A DNA stretch of 40,843 bases from Alphaproteobacteria bacterium. GTDB taxonomy: Bacteria > Pseudomonadota > Alphaproteobacteria > Caulobacterales > Aquidulcibacteraceae. The notes under the pieces are model-generated. The model was not told the origin of the DNA and made no database searches. It saw nothing but the letters and a program-made list of their open reading frames with translations. The first letter of the stretch is position 1, and every line of letters begins with the position of its first letter. This document shows positions 1 through 8,295 of this stretch, piece after piece. Position numbers and translations under genes: made by a program. The stretch is taken from assembly GCA_027485915.1 (NCBI GenBank), contig JAIXQA010000037.1, forward strand, positions 1 through 40,843. Direction: 5' to 3'.

Positions 1-84
1 ACCACCATCCCCTCCGGAATGCGGGGACCCCATGGGACTTTGGGGCGCAAGGCCCCGGCTCTGCTCACGCCGTCCGGGATGACT

Positions 85-540
85 TCATCCAGTGCGCCCA
101 AAGGCCCGCACCGCCCGCACGTCTTTTGCCACCACCTCTTCCCCGCATGCCGCACATGCCACATAGGGCGTCAGGATATGGCCACAGGATTCATGCTGAT
201 GGCGGATTTGCGTTTCAGGCTGGCCTGCGACAGCCGTACGTCCCCATTCGCCCAGCATCAACATGATCCCATTGAGCGCTTTGCCCTTAGCCGTCAGCAC
301 ATAATCATGACGGACTGGACGCTCTTGATAGGGTCGTTGGACCAGAATACCGGCCCGCACCAATTGCGCTAACCGATCGCGTAGAATGGTGCGGGAGATG
401 CCGAGATTGGCCTGAAAGCCTTCAAACCGCCGCACACCCGAGAAGCAGTCGCGCAGGATCATAAAGGTCCAGCGGTCGCCCAAAATGCTCAAAGCTCGAG
501 CGATTGGACAATTGGCTGTATCAAGCTCGCTCCAGCGCAT
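85..540 (-). CDS. HxlR-type winged-helix transcriptional regulator
   Basis: A 151-residue protein with the hallmarks of the HxlR family: an N-terminal Cys (TANCPIARAL), the segment LGDRWTFMILRDCFSGVRRFEGFQ, then a recognition helix region GISRTILRDRLAQLVRAGIL and a beta-wing ending in YVLTAKGKAL. HxlR proteins are small dimeric DNA-binding regulators, several of which respond to aldehydes or oxidants through the conserved Cys. The start at 540 is preferred over the in-frame codon at 576 because a GAGAGAG-like Shine-Dalgarno lies about 10 bases upstream. The C-terminal tail carries a CxxC pair (ACAACGEE), possibly metal-binding. The gene diverges from the SDR-isomerase-thioesterase operon and is its most obvious regulator; that link is inferred from position. 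Confidence 0.85.
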   Translation of the reverse strand: MRWSELDTANCPIARALSILGDRWTFMILRDCFSGVRRFEGFQANLGISRTILRDRLAQLVRAGILVQRPYQERPVRHDYVLTAKGKALNGIMLMLGEWGRTAVAGQPETQIRHQHESCGHILTPYVACAACGEEVVAKDVRAVRAFGRTG

Positions 541-656
541 ATGCAAATACTCTCTCAGTTGACGCTGCGGAGGCAATTGACGCTCGCCAGCGCCATCCGT
601 TAAGTGCGTTTAGTTTATGGACTGACTATAGACGGCTGACCGAGGGAAAAGCAAGC

Positions 657-1397
657 ATGGCCGAAGTACGCGCGAAAGTTTGTCTCGTGGTGGGGGCTGG
701 CGATGGCCTAGGTGGTGCGATCGCGCGCGCCTTTGCTGCCCAAGGCATGATTGTTTGCATGACACGCCGCCCACGTAATCTCGAGAGTCTTGAAGCACTG
801 GCCCAATCCATCCGCGATCAAGGTGGGCAGGCCTATGCCTTTGGTATTGATGCGCGCGAAGAAGAGCCAATGGTCGCTTTGATCAACAAGATTGAAGCTG
901 AGCTTGGTGATTTGGAGGTCCTAGCGTTCAATATCGGGGCTAATGTACGCTTTTCCATCACCGAAACAACGTCGCGCGTCTACCAAAAGGTCTGGGAAAT
1001 GGCCGCTTTTGCCGGCTTTGTGGCCGGGCGTGAGGCAGCGCGTGTGATGAGCCCGCGCGGTCGCGGCACCATCATCTTTACGGGTGCTACGGCAAGCTTT
1101 CGCGGGCGCGAAGGCTTTTCCGCCTTTGCTGGGGCCAAGCATGCGCTGCGCGCACTGGCCCAAAGTATGGCGCGCGAATTGGGACCGAAGGGCTTGCACG
1201 TCGCCCATGTGATCTTAGACGGTATGGTCGAGGGCACCTTTATCAAAGGCCTTTTGGCTGATTATGACGCCCGCTTAGCCAAAGGCGACATCATCCAAGT
1301 GGATGAAGCCGCGAAAAATTGGGTCTGGCTGTGGAGCCAAAACAAATGCGCCTGGACCCATGAATTGGATCTAAGGCCTTGCAGTGAAACCTGGTGA
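657..1397 (+). CDS. Atypical SDR-family oxidoreductase lacking the catalytic Tyr
   Basis: A 246-residue short-chain dehydrogenase/reductase-like protein. The N-terminal Rossmann strand has the nucleotide-binding pattern GAGDGLGG, followed later by the NIGAN motif. In the active-site region TAS supplies Ser, but the YxxxK motif reads FAGAK: Phe replaces Tyr while Lys is kept. This matches what is known of the classical-like SDR subgroup often called SDR_c10, which lacks the Tyr. Redox catalysis by the usual mechanism is therefore doubtful. The start at 657 is chosen because GAGGG lies 10 bases upstream; an upstream in-frame extension to 504 would overlap the divergent regulator. First gene of a tight three-gene operon. 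Confidence 0.85.
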   Translation: MAEVRAKVCLVVGAGDGLGGAIARAFAAQGMIVCMTRRPRNLESLEALAQSIRDQGGQAYAFGIDAREEEPMVALINKIEAELGDLEVLAFNIGANVRFSITETTSRVYQKVWEMAAFAGFVAGREAARVMSPRGRGTIIFTGATASFRGREGFSAFAGAKHALRALAQSMARELGPKGLHVAHVILDGMVEGTFIKGLLADYDARLAKGDIIQVDEAAKNWVWLWSQNKCAWTHELDLRPCSETW

Positions 1398-1404
1398 GGA
1401 AGTG

Positions 1405-2004
1405 ATGAAACAGCTTGAATTTATTTTTGATTTTGCAAGTCCAAATGCCTATTTGGCCTATCATGCTTTGGGGCCAATCCTTGAAACCACTGGGGCAGAA
1501 CTCGTGATCACGCCTTGCCTTTTGGGTGGTATTTTCAAGGCCACCGGCAATCAAGCACCTATGGTGGCCTTTGGCGGCATTAAGGGCAAAATGGATTATG
1601 AGATGCTAGAAATGCGCCGCTTTATCGCGCGCCACAAGCTGACGGCCTTTAAAATGAACCCGCACTTTCCGCTAAACTCCATTCACGCCCAGCGCGGCTT
1701 GATCGCGGCCCAAGCGGCAGGCGTTGGCACGCCTTATCTTAAGGCGGTTCTTCAGGGTTTCTGGGAAGATGGCTTGAAGATGGATGATGTGACCGTCCTA
1801 GAGCAAGTCCTGCGCGAAGCGGGTTTAGACGGCCCTGCCCTCATGGCGGCCACGTCTGAGCCAGATGTAAAGACCCAGCTTGTCGCCAATACGGAAGCTG
1901 CGGTCGCCCGTGGGGTGTTTGGCGTGCCCAGCTTCTTTGTTGGCCGCGAGCTTTATTTTGGCAAGGATCGCTTGGGCCAAATTGAAGAGGCATTATCCGC
2001 ATGA
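1405..2004 (+). CDS. 2-hydroxychromene-2-carboxylate isomerase family (DsbA-like/kappa-GST) protein
   Basis: A 199-residue thioredoxin-fold protein. The N-terminus (FIFDFASPNAYLAYHAL) is the typical HCCA isomerase/kappa-class GST start, with Ser at the active position and no CxxC pair. The C-terminal signature GVFGVPSFFVGRELYFGKDRL holds the cis-Pro (GVPSF). Known members isomerise hydroxychromene carboxylates with glutathione in naphthalene breakdown, or act as mitochondrial-type GSTs; the substrate here is unknown. ATG at 1405 is preceded by GAGGA with a 5-base spacer, so it is preferred over GTG at 1384. It follows the SDR stop by 7 bases and overlaps the next gene by 4 bases (ATGA), so the three genes are surely co-translated. 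Confidence 0.85.
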   Translation: MKQLEFIFDFASPNAYLAYHALGPILETTGAELVITPCLLGGIFKATGNQAPMVAFGGIKGKMDYEMLEMRRFIARHKLTAFKMNPHFPLNSIHAQRGLIAAQAAGVGTPYLKAVLQGFWEDGLKMDDVTVLEQVLREAGLDGPALMAATSEPDVKTQLVANTEAAVARGVFGVPSFFVGRELYFGKDRLGQIEEALSA

Positions 2005-2810
2005 GCACCGATCAAGAAGTTACCCGCTTTGACACTTTGCTCCGGCAAATGGTTGAGACCGAAGGGCATTATTGCGTCAATGTTGGGCCAGATTGGATGC
2101 AAGGTCGCACCTTATATGGTGGGATAAGTGCGGCCCTGTGTCTGCGCGCTGTTCGCTTAGCCTTTCCAGAATTGCCTGCTTTACGCTCAGCCCTGATTGC
2201 CTTTGCAGGGCCCAGTTCCGGCGATGTCCATATCCGCCCCAGCATGCTGCGCCAAGGCAAGTCTGCTGCCTTTGTAACAGCTGATTTGACCAGTGAAGCG
2301 GGCTTTGGCGTGCATGCCACCTTCTGTTTCGGGGCCAGTCGGGAATCAACTAAGCGGCAGGTCTTGCTGGAAATGCCCAGCTTGCCAACACCGGATGAAG
2401 TCTATCGGCCGAAGCCCAAAGATCGGGTGTTGCCCCACTTTACCGATCATTTCGATATGCGTGTTGCAAAGGGCGGCTTGCCCCTATCTGGCGCGCCCGA
2501 TGCCGACATCTGCTGGTGGTTGAAGGCCCTTGATAGCCATGAGGAATTTGCCGAAGCGACCCTGCTTGCCTTGGCAGATGCCCCGCCACCGGCTGCCCTA
2601 AGCCTCTATGACCGCTTTACGCCGCTGAGCACGATGACGTGGATGGTGGATTTCCTGGCCGATGACCCTAGGAGTCCCGACGGTTGGCATGCTGCCCATC
2701 TCAAAAGCGAAGCGATCGCGGACGGCTATTCCGCGCAAAACGCTTATGTTTGGGCCTCAGACGGCAAACCACTTTTAGCCTGCCGCCAAACCGTGGCGCT
2801 CTTTGGTTGA
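2001..2810 (+). CDS. Acyl-CoA thioesterase-like (double hotdog) protein
   Basis: A 269-residue protein of the TesB-like/4HBT_3 thioesterase type. The first hotdog carries MQGRTLYGGISAALCLRA, the segment that forms the central helix in this family, and GPSSGDVHIRPSMLRQGKSA. The second hotdog holds the SLYDRFTPLSTMTWMVDFL segment, and the C-terminus ends with ASDGKPLLACRQTVALFG, typical of the family. Such enzymes hydrolyse acyl-CoA thioesters in the cytoplasm. The start codon overlaps the preceding stop (ATGA), implying translational coupling. With the SDR-like and isomerase-like partners this suggests a small pathway acting on an acyl-CoA or aromatic acid; the actual substrate cannot be read from sequence. 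Confidence 0.75.
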   Translation: MSTDQEVTRFDTLLRQMVETEGHYCVNVGPDWMQGRTLYGGISAALCLRAVRLAFPELPALRSALIAFAGPSSGDVHIRPSMLRQGKSAAFVTADLTSEAGFGVHATFCFGASRESTKRQVLLEMPSLPTPDEVYRPKPKDRVLPHFTDHFDMRVAKGGLPLSGAPDADICWWLKALDSHEEFAEATLLALADAPPPAALSLYDRFTPLSTMTWMVDFLADDPRSPDGWHAAHLKSEAIADGYSAQNAYVWASDGKPLLACRQTVALFG

Positions 2811-2816
2811 TTCAAA

Positions 2817-3365
2817 TCAAGATGCGTGGCGCGGGATGACGGCAACATCTTCGTGCCGCATGGTCAAGGGATCATCAATGCGCTGCTTGGGTGGTTCGAT
2901 ATCGGGATGCAGGCGCCCCACACGTCGGCATGGACCGGTATAGCCATCCGCCGCGATAAAGGGCCTGGGCCTCTCCAGGGCCGAGATTAAGCGTGTCATC
3001 AAGACAGCGCTTGAAAATGGCTTGGCGACAAATTCGGTAACGCCCGCATCGCGCGCTTCATAGACAAAGGCTAAATCGCTGCGATGCGCCAAAAGGATGA
3101 TCGCGGCGGTACGGTTGAGCCCCATTTTGCCGGAACGAATGAACCGTGTGATGGCAACGGCATCCAAGTTTGCAATGCCAGAATCCAGCAAGATCACTCC
3201 ATAAGGAGTCGAGCGAATGGAATCCATAAAGACCCTAGAATCTGAAACTTCCGTGATGTTACTGAATTCGTAATGCAACAGCATGGAGCGCACGGCCGTC
3301 CGGATCTGAGGGTTAGACTCAGCCAAAAGGATCGAGACTGTTCGAGTTTGGGGCGATGGGCGCAT
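2817..3365 (-). CDS. Orphan receiver-domain (CheY-like) response regulator
   Basis: A 182-residue protein made of one receiver domain (about residues 10-130) plus a 50-residue tail without a recognisable output domain. The phospho-acceptor Asp is in GVILLDSG and the conserved Lys in VAKPFS. The usual Asp-Asp pair near the N-terminus reads AESN, and the conserved Thr/Ser position after strand 4 reads LLAHRSD, so switching may be altered. ATG at 3365 has AGG-rich sequence upstream; an upstream TTG at 3407 is less likely. No histidine kinase is nearby. A 17-bp palindrome at 3418-3434 lies in the promoter region. Convergent with the thioesterase gene, whose stop is only 6 bases away. Confidence 0.75.
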   Translation of the reverse strand: MRPSPQTRTVSILLAESNPQIRTAVRSMLLHYEFSNITEVSDSRVFMDSIRSTPYGVILLDSGIANLDAVAITRFIRSGKMGLNRTAAIILLAHRSDLAFVYEARDAGVTEFVAKPFSSAVLMTRLISALERPRPFIAADGYTGPCRRVGRLHPDIEPPKQRIDDPLTMRHEDVAVIPRHAS

Positions 3366-3417
3366 CGACACCTGACCTTGTCTAGGGTGTGGAGAAAGTA
3401 CGCACAATGTTATTACC

Positions 3418-3434
3418 TATTGGTAATACCAATA
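3418..3434. promoter_or_regulatory. Perfect 17-bp palindrome upstream of the response regulator gene
   Basis: TATTGGTA-A-TACCAATA is a perfect dyad with a single central base, about 50 bases upstream of the ATG at 3365 and downstream of gor. Its size and position fit a repressor or activator site. The cognate protein is not known. Confidence 0.4.
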
Positions 3435-3488
3435 AGTTACCGATTGCCTAACACCGCAAGCTAAATTGTAAGAGGACGTGCGTGGGCC

Positions 3489-4871
3489 TCAGAGAATGGG
3501 CGGCACCCACTTGTCTTTCATCGTCACCAGCTCTTCGGCCACCGTGGGGTGGACGGCACAAGTGGCGTCAAACTGGGCCTTGGTCAGGCCATGTTTGACC
3601 GCAATACCAACAGCTTGGATAATTTCTGCCGCGTCGGGGCCAACAATATGGCAGCCGATCACCACATCATCGGAAGGCCGCACAATCAACTTCATCAGCA
3701 TACGTGTCTCGTCATTGGGCATAACATAACGCATGGGCCGGAAGGTGGTCTTATAAACATCAACTGGGCCATATTTCGCCCGCGCATCGGCTTCAGACAA
3801 GCCAACCGTCCCGGTGGGAGGTTGGGAGAAGACGGCTGTGGCAATCGTATCATGATCAAAGGCCATGGGCGTGCCGCCAAAAACGGTGGCAGCAAAGCAC
3901 GCCCCTTCCCGGATCGCAACCGGGGTCAAATTCATCCGATTGGTCACATCGCCCACTGCATAGATGGACGGCACAGAGGTTTGCGAGAAAGCGTCCACCT
4001 TGATCGCGCCGTTGGCCTGGCGCGCCACGCCCACGCTCTCACAGCCAAGCCCATCGCTATAGGGGTCGCGACCCACCGCTAGCATTAGGGCGTCGCTGTG
4101 GATGGTCTGGCCATTGACAAGATGCGAGATCAGGCCCGCGTCGGTCTTCTCCACGCTGGCCAAAACCGTATGGGTCACCACCCGAATACCCTTGCGCTTC
4201 AATTCGCCATGCACATGCAGGCGCACATCATCGTCAAAGCCGCGCAGCACTGTATCGCCGCGATAAAGCAGCGTCACATCTACGCCCAAGCCCTTCAACA
4301 AAAAGGCAAACTCAACGGCAATATAGCCACCGCCCGCAATCAGGATCGACTTGGGCAGCGCATCCAACAGGAAGATTTCATTGGAAGTGATCGCATGCTC
4401 AATCCCTGGCACTTCGGTCGGCACATAGGGTTTGCCGCCGGTGGCGATCAGAATGACTTTGGCGGTCACCGTCTCGCCCGTCGATAATTTCACGCTGTGG
4501 GGGCCGGTGATTTCGGCGCGTGCTTCGATAATGGTGACGCCCGAATTGCGCAAGTTGCGCGCATAAATTCCGCTCAAACGGTCGACTTCCGCGCCCACAT
4601 TGTCGCGCAGCGTGGTCCAGTCAAACTTTGCCCCCTCAAACGTCCAGCCATAGCCTGGGGCAATATCGGCCATTTCATGACCAAATTCAGAAGCATAGAT
4701 CAGAAGCTTTTTCGGCACACAGCCGCGGATCACACAAGTTCCGCCAATGCGATATTCTTCCGCCACCGCCACCTTGGCCCCATAAGCCGCACTCATCCGC
4801 GCCGCCCGCACCCCCCCAGAGCCCGCACCAATGACAAATAAGTCAAAATCATAGGCGGTCGCGTCGGTCAT
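3489..4871 (-). CDS. gor: Glutathione-disulfide reductase
   Basis: A 460-residue FAD- and NADPH-dependent class I pyridine nucleotide-disulfide oxidoreductase. Visible motifs are the FAD-binding GAGSGGVRAARM, the redox-active dithiol GGTCVIRGCVPKK (Cys-x4-Cys), the NADPH-binding GGGYIAVEFA, the second FAD motif SIYAVGDV, and the C-terminal HPTVAEE with the catalytic His-Glu pair, which in the dimer reaches the partner's dithiol. The dithiol followed by PKKL and the FGHEM region fit glutathione reductase better than lipoamide or mercuric reductase. It recycles GSSG in the cytoplasm. In many alphaproteobacteria gor sits beside rpiA; here a small ORF and about 200 non-coding bases separate it from rpiA. 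Confidence 0.92.
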   Translation of the reverse strand: MTDATAYDFDLFVIGAGSGGVRAARMSAAYGAKVAVAEEYRIGGTCVIRGCVPKKLLIYASEFGHEMADIAPGYGWTFEGAKFDWTTLRDNVGAEVDRLSGIYARNLRNSGVTIIEARAEITGPHSVKLSTGETVTAKVILIATGGKPYVPTEVPGIEHAITSNEIFLLDALPKSILIAGGGYIAVEFAFLLKGLGVDVTLLYRGDTVLRGFDDDVRLHVHGELKRKGIRVVTHTVLASVEKTDAGLISHLVNGQTIHSDALMLAVGRDPYSDGLGCESVGVARQANGAIKVDAFSQTSVPSIYAVGDVTNRMNLTPVAIREGACFAATVFGGTPMAFDHDTIATAVFSQPPTGTVGLSEADARAKYGPVDVYKTTFRPMRYVMPNDETRMLMKLIVRPSDDVVIGCHIVGPDAAEIIQAVGIAVKHGLTKAQFDATCAVHPTVAEELVTMKDKWVPPIL

Positions 4872-5090
4872 GGGGGGTCAGCTTTCGTTAGAGGTCGAGC
4901 CTTTCCATGTAGGGCGCAGGGTGCGGGATTGCTAGGTGGGGGATGTGGATGGGGTTAGGTTGGGATTCGAGCGGTACCTAAGTCGTGCTTTGAAGGCCTT
5001 CCCGGCCAATACAGCTTCGGCGACTGTTTCGTCTCATCCGTGATATCCAAGCACAATGCTGGTCGAAAGCCGATGCACTTATTTTTCCGA

Positions 5091-5279
5091 TTAGCGTTTC
5101 GTGAAATTGCCCTTGGCGGTCAAAACACCCTCGCGCCGCAAAACCAATTCCGCAGCCCCTGGCGAAGCCCGCAGCCGCGCATCAAACTCCCGCGCTAGTT
5201 TTTTAAAGCGGGCAACCGCGGCCGGTGAGTTCAGCGAAACAACGGCCTTGCGACTGGGTTTGTTACTGATTGGTTTCAT
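5091..5279 (-). CDS. Small basic hypothetical protein (62 aa)
   Basis: A 62-residue basic protein with a Lys/Arg-rich N-terminus, a predicted helix (VARFKKLAREFDARLRASP) and the ending GVLTAKGNFTKR. A GAGGTGA Shine-Dalgarno about 10 bases before the ATG supports translation. It resembles in style small alphaproteobacterial proteins of about 60-90 residues with a terminal LTxxGxLT(K/E) motif, some of which accompany toxins, but no toxin partner is seen here and I do not recognise the family with certainty. It lies downstream of rpiA on the same strand with a gap of about 110 bases, and may be the last gene of the glmU-rpiA unit. Confidence 0.55.
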   Translation of the reverse strand: MKPISNKPSRKAVVSLNSPAAVARFKKLAREFDARLRASPGAAELVLRREGVLTAKGNFTKR

Positions 5280-5389
5280 GCGGTCAAAATCACCTCAAAG
5301 CCCGCCTCCGACAAGAGGCTATTTACGCCGGAACCCAAAAACCGACGGGCAACAAAATCATCCAAAAATCAACTGCCCTAGGTGCCCCC

Positions 5390-6103
5390 CTAAACCTCCA
5401 GCATATCCACCCCATCGTCATGGCCGAGTAGCACGGTGCGGACGGTGCGGGGGAAGGCGAGGAAGATGCCGTTTTCGACGACGCCGGGGATGGCGTTGAG
5501 GGCCGTGGCGGTGGCGGCAGCGTCTGGGATGTGTTGGCAGGCGCAGTCTAGGATGTAATTGCCATTGTCGGTGATGAAGGGCCGGCCGGGGGCACCGGCT
5601 TCGCGCAGCTTGATATCGGCAGAGCTACAGCCCGTGCCACGCAGGGCATCAAACACTTTTTTCGCCGTAATGGTAAAGCCAAAGCTTGTGACTTCAACGG
5701 GCAGAGGAAACGCGCCTAAATCTTTGACGAGCTTTGACTTATCAGCAATCACCACCAGATGGTCGGTGGCGTGGGCGATGATTTTTTCCCGCAATAAGGC
5801 CCCGCCCCCGCCTTTGAGCAAGTTCAAATATTGGTCGACCTCATCGGCGCCATCCACCGTCACATCAATGCGGTCAGCTTGGTCGACATCGATTAAGGGG
5901 ATACCAAGGCTGGCGGCCAAACGGCGGCTGGCCTCTGACGTGGGGATTGCGCCAATCGAGAGGCCCTCTCGCACGCGTTCGCCCAACATAGAGATGAAGT
6001 GATTGGCGGTAGAGCCTGTGCCCAAGCCCACAATCATGCCGTCTTCGACATATTCAAGGGCGGCGGCGGCGGCCTGCATCTTGGCAAAGTCAGGGCCGGT
6101 CAC
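5390..6103 (-). CDS. rpiA: Ribose-5-phosphate isomerase A
   Basis: A 237-residue RpiA that interconverts ribose-5-phosphate and ribulose-5-phosphate in the pentose phosphate pathway. Motifs seen: GLGTGSTANHF near the N-terminus (phosphate binding), DVTVDGADEVD, and LLKGGGGALLREKI with the catalytic Glu, then ADKSKLV. Length matches the family. The start is GTG at 6101-6103, overlapping the glmU stop TGA in the sequence GTGA, so translation is coupled to glmU. The pairing of glmU with rpiA in one transcript is seen directly. Confidence 0.95.
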   Translation of the reverse strand: MTGPDFAKMQAAAAALEYVEDGMIVGLGTGSTANHFISMLGERVREGLSIGAIPTSEASRRLAASLGIPLIDVDQADRIDVTVDGADEVDQYLNLLKGGGGALLREKIIAHATDHLVVIADKSKLVKDLGAFPLPVEVTSFGFTITAKKVFDALRGTGCSSADIKLREAGAPGRPFITDNGNYILDCACQHIPDAAATATALNAIPGVVENGIFLAFPRTVRTVLLGHDDGVDMLEV

Positions 6104-7470
6104 GCGCCCTCCCCCTTGGCTTTCAGCGCTTTGGCAGCGGCCTTGCGGGCACGAAACTTGGTGGCCCAGCCTTCCAGATTGCGCTGGTCGGCCCGCTCTA
6201 GGCCCAAAGCCCCGGGCGGCACGTCCTTGGTGATGGTAGAGCCTGATCCCGTCATCGCGCCCTCGCCAATGGTGACGGGGGCAACCAACATCGTGTCCGA
6301 GCCGATAAAGGCATTGGCCCCAATCTCGGTATGATATTTGTCAAACCCGTCATAATTACAGGTGACGGTGCCGGCCCCAATATTGGTCTTGGCCCCCACG
6401 GTGACATCGCCCAGATAGGTCAGATGATTGGCCTTGGCCCCTGCCCCGATCTTGGCCTTTTTCGTCTCAACGAAATTGCCAATATGGGCATTCTCGCCAA
6501 TGTCGCTGCCCGGACGGATGCGGGCATAAGGCCCGATCAAGGCCCCTTTGCGGATGAGGCACTCTTCCAAATGTGAGAAGGCGCGGATCACGGCGCCGGT
6601 TTCCACCACCACTTTGGGGCCAAACACGACATGGGGCTCTACCGTCACATCATTGGCGATCTGTGTGTCGTGGGAGAAATAGACGGTGTCGGGCGCGGTC
6701 AAAGTCACCCCCGCCACCATGGCCTCGTGGCGCTTGCGGGCTTGAAATTGGGCTTCGGCTTGGGCCAGTTCCACCCGGCTGTTGACGCCCAAAACCTCGT
6801 CCTCGGTGCCGGGGACAGCGGTGGCGCGAAGACCGCGTGCGCGGGCCAAGGCCACCACATCGGTCAAATAATATTCGCCCTTAGCATTGTCATTTTTGAC
6901 CTCTGCCAAGAGCTCAAGCAGCAAGGGTGCAGGGGCGGCCAAAACGCCAGAATTACAGAGGCGCACCGCCAATTGTTCTGGGCTTGCTTCTTTGGCTTCG
7001 ACAATCGCATCGAGGTCGCCAGAGGCGTTAAGGATCAAGCGGCCATAGGCACCGGGGTCTGCGGCCTCAAAGCCCAGAACCGAGACGGCATAGCCTTGGG
7101 CGAGGCTGTCAAACACTTGGGCGGCGGTCTCGGTGCGGATCAAGGGCGTGTCGGCATAAAGCACGATGGCATCGCCCTCAAAACCTTTGAGCGCCTCGCG
7201 CGCTGCATTCACGCCATGAGCGGTGCCGAGTGGGGGGTCCTGCAGCGCCGTGGTGCCGGGGCCAAGGCTGGCTTCAGCCACCAGCTTGGCATCTGGATTA
7301 TGGCTGCCGACCACCACAATGATCTTTTCACAGCCCAAGCTTTTGGCCAAAGCAATCGTCCACGCCATCATGGGGCGACCGCCCACGGGGTGCAGCACTT
7401 TCGACAAGCTCGACTTCATGCGGGTGCCGTGTCCAGCTGCAAGAATAATAGCGGCGCGCGCGCGAGACAT
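6100..7470 (-). CDS. glmU: Bifunctional UDP-N-acetylglucosamine pyrophosphorylase / glucosamine-1-phosphate N-acetyltransferase
   Basis: A 456-residue GlmU making UDP-GlcNAc for peptidoglycan and lipopolysaccharide. The N-terminal uridyltransferase domain (about 1-230) begins AAIILAAGHGTRMKSSLSK and has DTPLI; the C-terminal acetyltransferase is a left-handed beta-helix of hexapeptide repeats (IGENAHIGNFVETKKAKIG, NYDGFDKYHTEIG). ATG at 7470 is chosen because GGAAGGA lies 6-7 bases upstream; the open frame extends 15 codons further without support. It is followed by rpiA with a 4-base overlap and diverges from gph, so the two genes share a promoter region of about 140 bases. Confidence 0.95.
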   Translation of the reverse strand: MSRARAAIILAAGHGTRMKSSLSKVLHPVGGRPMMAWTIALAKSLGCEKIIVVVGSHNPDAKLVAEASLGPGTTALQDPPLGTAHGVNAAREALKGFEGDAIVLYADTPLIRTETAAQVFDSLAQGYAVSVLGFEAADPGAYGRLILNASGDLDAIVEAKEASPEQLAVRLCNSGVLAAPAPLLLELLAEVKNDNAKGEYYLTDVVALARARGLRATAVPGTEDEVLGVNSRVELAQAEAQFQARKRHEAMVAGVTLTAPDTVYFSHDTQIANDVTVEPHVVFGPKVVVETGAVIRAFSHLEECLIRKGALIGPYARIRPGSDIGENAHIGNFVETKKAKIGAGAKANHLTYLGDVTVGAKTNIGAGTVTCNYDGFDKYHTEIGANAFIGSDTMLVAPVTIGEGAMTGSGSTITKDVPPGALGLERADQRNLEGWATKFRARKAAAKALKAKGEGA

Positions 7471-7613
7471 GGGATTTCCTTCCAGGATGCAAGTGCTGAT
7501 TCGGCTTGTGCCCAAACGTCTAGCCTTCTAGCCGTCGAACGGGCAGACAGACCAGAGGCCAAACAGAAAAACCTTTCTGTGCGGCCATGTCGCTGAACCA
7601 AAGGACGATGGAA

Positions 7614-8294
7614 ATGCGCGGAATAGATGGGCTTGCGATCTCCTTTGATCTGGACGGCACCTTGGTGGATACCGCGCCAGATTTGGTGCGCGCGACCAAT
7701 GCCGTCATGGTGCGGGCGGGCCTGCCCCAGATTTCATTGACCAGCGTGCGCGGCATGATCGGTCAAGGTGCCCGCGCCTTGGTGATTAAAGCGGGCTTAG
7801 CCGCCGGCGTCAGCTTTGATGACGAGACTTTGGCCGCCCATGTCGCCCATTTCCTCGAAGTCTATCAAGCCGGCCTGACCCAAGAAAGCCTGCCGTTTGA
7901 TGGGGTGATTGAGGTGCTGGAAGCGCTATCGGCGAAGGGGGCGATCTTAAGCGTCTGCACCAATAAGCCTGCCCATCTGGCTCAACCAGTTCTTGAAGCC
8001 TTTGATATGGTGCGCTATTTTAAGGCGATCGTCGCCAATGGGCAGGCAGGCGTCAATAAGCCCGATGGCCGCCATTTAACCTATACGATTGAGGCCAGCG
8101 GCGGCAGCGTGGACCATGCCCTCATGGTAGGCGACAGCATCACCGACCTGCAGGCCGCGCGCAATGCCTCTATCCCCGTGGTGTTGGCAACTTTTGGCTA
8201 CACCATAGAAAAAGCGTCCGCCTTGGGGGCGGACGCTATATTCGATCATTATCATGAGCTACCCGATCTGATCGAACAGCTCTTGATAAAATGA
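7614..8294 (+). CDS. gph: HAD-family phosphatase, phosphoglycolate phosphatase-like
   Basis: A 226-residue HAD hydrolase. Motif I is FDLDGTLVDT with the nucleophile Asp, motif II is SVCTNKP, and motif III/IV is NKPDGRH and VGDSITDLQAARNA. A helical cap of subclass I lies between motifs I and II (VRGMIGQGARALV). The family removes phosphate from 2-phosphoglycolate formed during DNA repair or oxygenation reactions; other sugar phosphates are possible. ATG at 7614 has AAGGA with an 8-base spacer; ATGs at 7587 and 7608 are less well placed. It diverges from glmU. Confidence 0.85.
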   Translation: MRGIDGLAISFDLDGTLVDTAPDLVRATNAVMVRAGLPQISLTSVRGMIGQGARALVIKAGLAAGVSFDDETLAAHVAHFLEVYQAGLTQESLPFDGVIEVLEALSAKGAILSVCTNKPAHLAQPVLEAFDMVRYFKAIVANGQAGVNKPDGRHLTYTIEASGGSVDHALMVGDSITDLQAARNASIPVVLATFGYTIEKASALGADAIFDHYHELPDLIEQLLIK

Positions 8295-8295
8295 T

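Noticed and set aside
1-84. GC-rich hairpin GGGGC-GCAAG-GCCCC near the window start
   Set aside because: It could be a terminator of a gene outside the window, but no T-run follows and the upstream gene is not visible.
6631-7596. Long open frame on the plus strand opposite glmU
   Set aside because: It is antisense to a certain gene, has the composition of a shadow frame (rich in Gly, His, Gln) and no domain.
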